From: Clostridiales bacterium Firm_11
GTDB taxonomy: Bacteria > Bacillota > Clostridia > Christensenellales > Aristaeellaceae
Reading direction: 5' to 3'
DNA length: 64,000 nucleotides
Assembly (NCBI GenBank): GCA_001604105.1
Contig: LVAQ01000024.1
Location: forward strand, 174,670-238,669
Numbering within the stretch: the stretch's first letter is position 1; each line of letters opens with the position of its first letter. Below, piece by piece: positions 62,757-64,000 of the stretch. Both the position numbers and the translations under genes were made by a program. The notes under the pieces are model-generated. The model saw only the letters and a list, made by a program, of their open reading frames with translations. It was not told where the DNA came from and did no database searches.

Positions 62757-63030
62757 ATCGCGCCCTCCTTGGTTTTTTAATGAACAAAACGCCTCCGCCC
62801 TCGATCCATCGATCGAAGACGGAGGCTGTTGCTTCCGCGGTACCACTTCGCTTGGAGCCCTTGCTCCCGCTCTTCTGCGCTGTATCGGGCGTGCCCGTCC
62901 CGCAATACTGTTATTCCTGCGAGCCGCTCACGGGGGAGTAGATGCGCGTATGCCCCGGCGTCTTGCACCACCCGACGCTTCTCTGTAGGGGTCATCCTGC
63001 GCACCGCGCCCGATCATCGCGTTTGAAATT
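62757..63030 (-). promoter_or_regulatory. T-box riboswitch leader upstream of the acyl-CoA synthetase gene
   Basis: The leader contains the T-box core AAGTGGTACCGCGG (minus strand, about 62835-62848) followed by a terminator, and upstream a Stem I-like region with the conserved ACAGAGAAGC, GGGTGGTGCAAGACGC and a GATGA/GTGAG kink-turn pair. The terminator stem GCCTCCG...CGGAGGC at 62785-62826 lies where expected, with the antiterminator bulge TGGTACC just before it. T-boxes bind uncharged tRNA and allow readthrough. The specifier codon could not be fixed by eye; the 3' side of the presumed specifier loop reads CTACTC. Confidence 0.85.
62785..62826 (-). terminator. T-box terminator
   Basis: GCCTCCG and CGGAGGC with an inner stem around CGATC, followed on the minus strand by GTTTTG, 28 bases before the synthetase start. 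Confidence 0.75.
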
Positions 63031-63036
63031 GGGTAG

Positions 63037-63065
63037 ATTATAGCGTGCCCCGCCTTATTTGTCAA
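63037..63065 (-). promoter_or_regulatory. Consensus promoter of the T-box leader
   Basis: TTGACA, a 17-base spacer and TATAAT on the minus strand, with transcription expected to start near 63030. Confidence 0.85.
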
Positions 63066-63100
63066 GCCCTGCGCCCAAGAAACAAGGGTGCAGGCCTTGG

Positions 63101-63709
63101 TCAGTCTAAAATCTCCTTGCCAGGGGCGATGAGCATAAAAGCATAATCCGTACCATGAAAATTCGTGCGCGCAAAGGGGATAAAGCCAAACTGCCGATAG
63201 AACGCATGGTCGTCCTTAGAAACAATACTCTCCACATGCAGCGTCATGCCATGAAATACGCGCATGCTAGCCCGAACCAGCGCCGCGCCCGCGCCCCGTT
63301 TGATGGAAGCAAGGTATTCCAGATTCGCGCAAGGCATATGCGGCGCGTTTTCCTCCAGCATACGCAAAAATCCCTGAATGCGCCCCATCGCGGCAGGGCT
63401 GGCCAGTGCGATGGCCAGCATGTTCGGCCACATGCCAAACCGCAGGTACGTGCGCACCCCAAAGGCAGGCACGCCCGGCAGCGACCAAAGCGCGCAAGCC
63501 ACAATGCGCCCGGCATCCTCCATTACAAACGTACGCCCCGCCCCAACCCCGTAGCGCAGCAAGGCTGTTAAAAAATGCCGTGCAAGCGCTTTCTTCCCGG
63601 GGAAAAGGTAGCCATGAAATAACGGTGTTTTCCAAAAGGATTCAAGCAGGATGGCCACCATCTGTTTAAACTGCTGTTGAGAAGGTTTGGTAAGTTCTCT
63701 GGCTATCAT
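63101..63709 (-). CDS. GNAT family N-acetyltransferase
   Basis: A 202-residue acetyltransferase. RAGAALVRASM (about 135-150) is the acetyl-CoA loop region in the form KRGAGAALVR; LHVESIVSKDDHAFYRQFGFIPF is the closing N-x-x-x-x-F/Y-GF module. The start ATG at 63709 follows AGGAGG. The acceptor is unknown. It lies just upstream of the T-box promoter on the same strand, with its own upstream signals not identified. Confidence 0.8.
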   Translation of the reverse strand: MIARELTKPSQQQFKQMVAILLESFWKTPLFHGYLFPGKKALARHFLTALLRYGVGAGRTFVMEDAGRIVACALWSLPGVPAFGVRTYLRFGMWPNMLAIALASPAAMGRIQGFLRMLEENAPHMPCANLEYLASIKRGAGAALVRASMRVFHGMTLHVESIVSKDDHAFYRQFGFIPFARTNFHGTDYAFMLIAPGKEILD

Positions 63710-63952
63710 TAGGATTCCTCCTGTGGCAGGCCTTTGGTCTTGACCGCGCAATACCAGTCGCGTTGGTGCGCAATCGGTACATTACCCCTGCCCACCAGCA
63801 ACCCCATCATACCATAGCATGCGCCGCGGAGCAATCCGCCGCCCGAAACAAGCGTGGGCGGATTGAAAAAATAAGTGCAACAAAAGTAGCTCAATGAGCG
63901 GGGAACCTGTAAGATAGCGTTGCAAGACAAAATCAAGCAGGGAGGCCCGCCC

Positions 63953-64000
63953 ATGAGCCAAGAACAGCATACCACAAAGGCACGAAAGTACCAACACCTA
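63953..64000 (+). CDS. Start of a gene running off the window, possible IS30-type transposase
   Basis: Sixteen codons (MSQEQHTTKARKYQHL) follow a GGGAGG at a good distance. The basic start with KYQHL resembles the first residues of IS30-family transposases, where an L-x-x-E/D-R segment usually follows. The ~100 bases upstream, with AAGTGCAACA, could be the element's end. Too little is visible to be sure. Confidence 0.4.
   Translation, partial: MSQEQHTTKARKYQHL

Noticed and set aside
1..64000. CRISPR array, prophage or toxin-antitoxin locus
   Set aside because: No regular short repeats with spacers, no phage structural genes and no toxin-antitoxin pair were recognised.

Overview
The window reads as a chromosomal segment of a fermentative, moderately GC-rich member of the Bacillota (Clostridia). 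The evidence is strong AGGAGG-type ribosome binding sites, sigma-A type TTGACA/TATAAT promoters, TTG and GTG starts, a T-box leader, MutS2, a nadD/yqeK/rsfS block, YesM-type histidine kinases with AraC-type response regulators, and a sodium-pumping decarboxylase. Secreted proteins starting MKKxLALxLALAL with AxA cleavage sites recall Christensenellales-like gut lineages, but this placement is a guess. No tRNA, rRNA, CRISPR array, prophage or complete insertion sequence was seen.

Layout. 1-4.2 kb: the 5' part of glgB, a lipid kinase, a small acidic protein and a metallo-beta-lactamase-fold hydrolase. 4.4-13.7 kb (minus strand): a YtfQRT-YjfF-type sugar ABC transporter and, upstream of it, a lipoprotein YtfQ paralogue with a YesM-type kinase and an AraC-type regulator. 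14.3-22.2 kb (minus): a second sugar ABC transporter (ATPase, permease, binding protein) followed by its own two-component system. The last gene of that system is a double-cassette 'ABC ATPase' that has lost its catalytic motifs. 22.7-25.5 kb: LacI regulator, GmhA-like SIS isomerase and a ROK kinase without the usual zinc motif. 25.6-28.4 kb (plus): a NadD-YqeK fusion, RsfS and a small secreted protein behind a long leader. 28.7-37.4 kb (minus): shikimate kinase, a PhoR-like/OmpR-like pair, MutS2, a large U32 peptidase and a cyclophilin. 37.7-48.8 kb (plus): a 1484-residue REC-PAS-GGDEF-EAL-PAS protein, a possible glycosyltransferase, a hotdog thioesterase, a GNAT protein, beta and gamma subunits of a sodium decarboxylase with two unusual partners, and an iron alcohol dehydrogenase. 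49.0-56.2 kb: a DUF4230 protein, a SARP-like regulator, thioredoxin, S-adenosylhomocysteine hydrolase and metNIQ. 56.2-64.0 kb (minus): two large envelope proteins bracketed by an inverted pair of ~140-bp repeats, an acyl-CoA synthetase behind a T-box leader, a GNAT protein, and the first codons of a possible IS30-type transposase at the edge.

How the parts fit. Two sugar ABC systems lie back to back, each with a dedicated two-component system. The first has an extracytoplasmic sugar sensor (the lipoprotein). The second has a kinase with almost no extracytoplasmic part plus a catalytically dead transporter-type ATPase, which suggests sensing of transport state rather than free sugar. The methionine locus combines ahcY with metNIQ. 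Between them is a short leader encoding a Cys- and Met-rich peptide followed by a strong terminator, an apparent attenuator. The acyl-CoA synthetase is also preceded by an amino-acid sensing RNA, unusual for that enzyme class.
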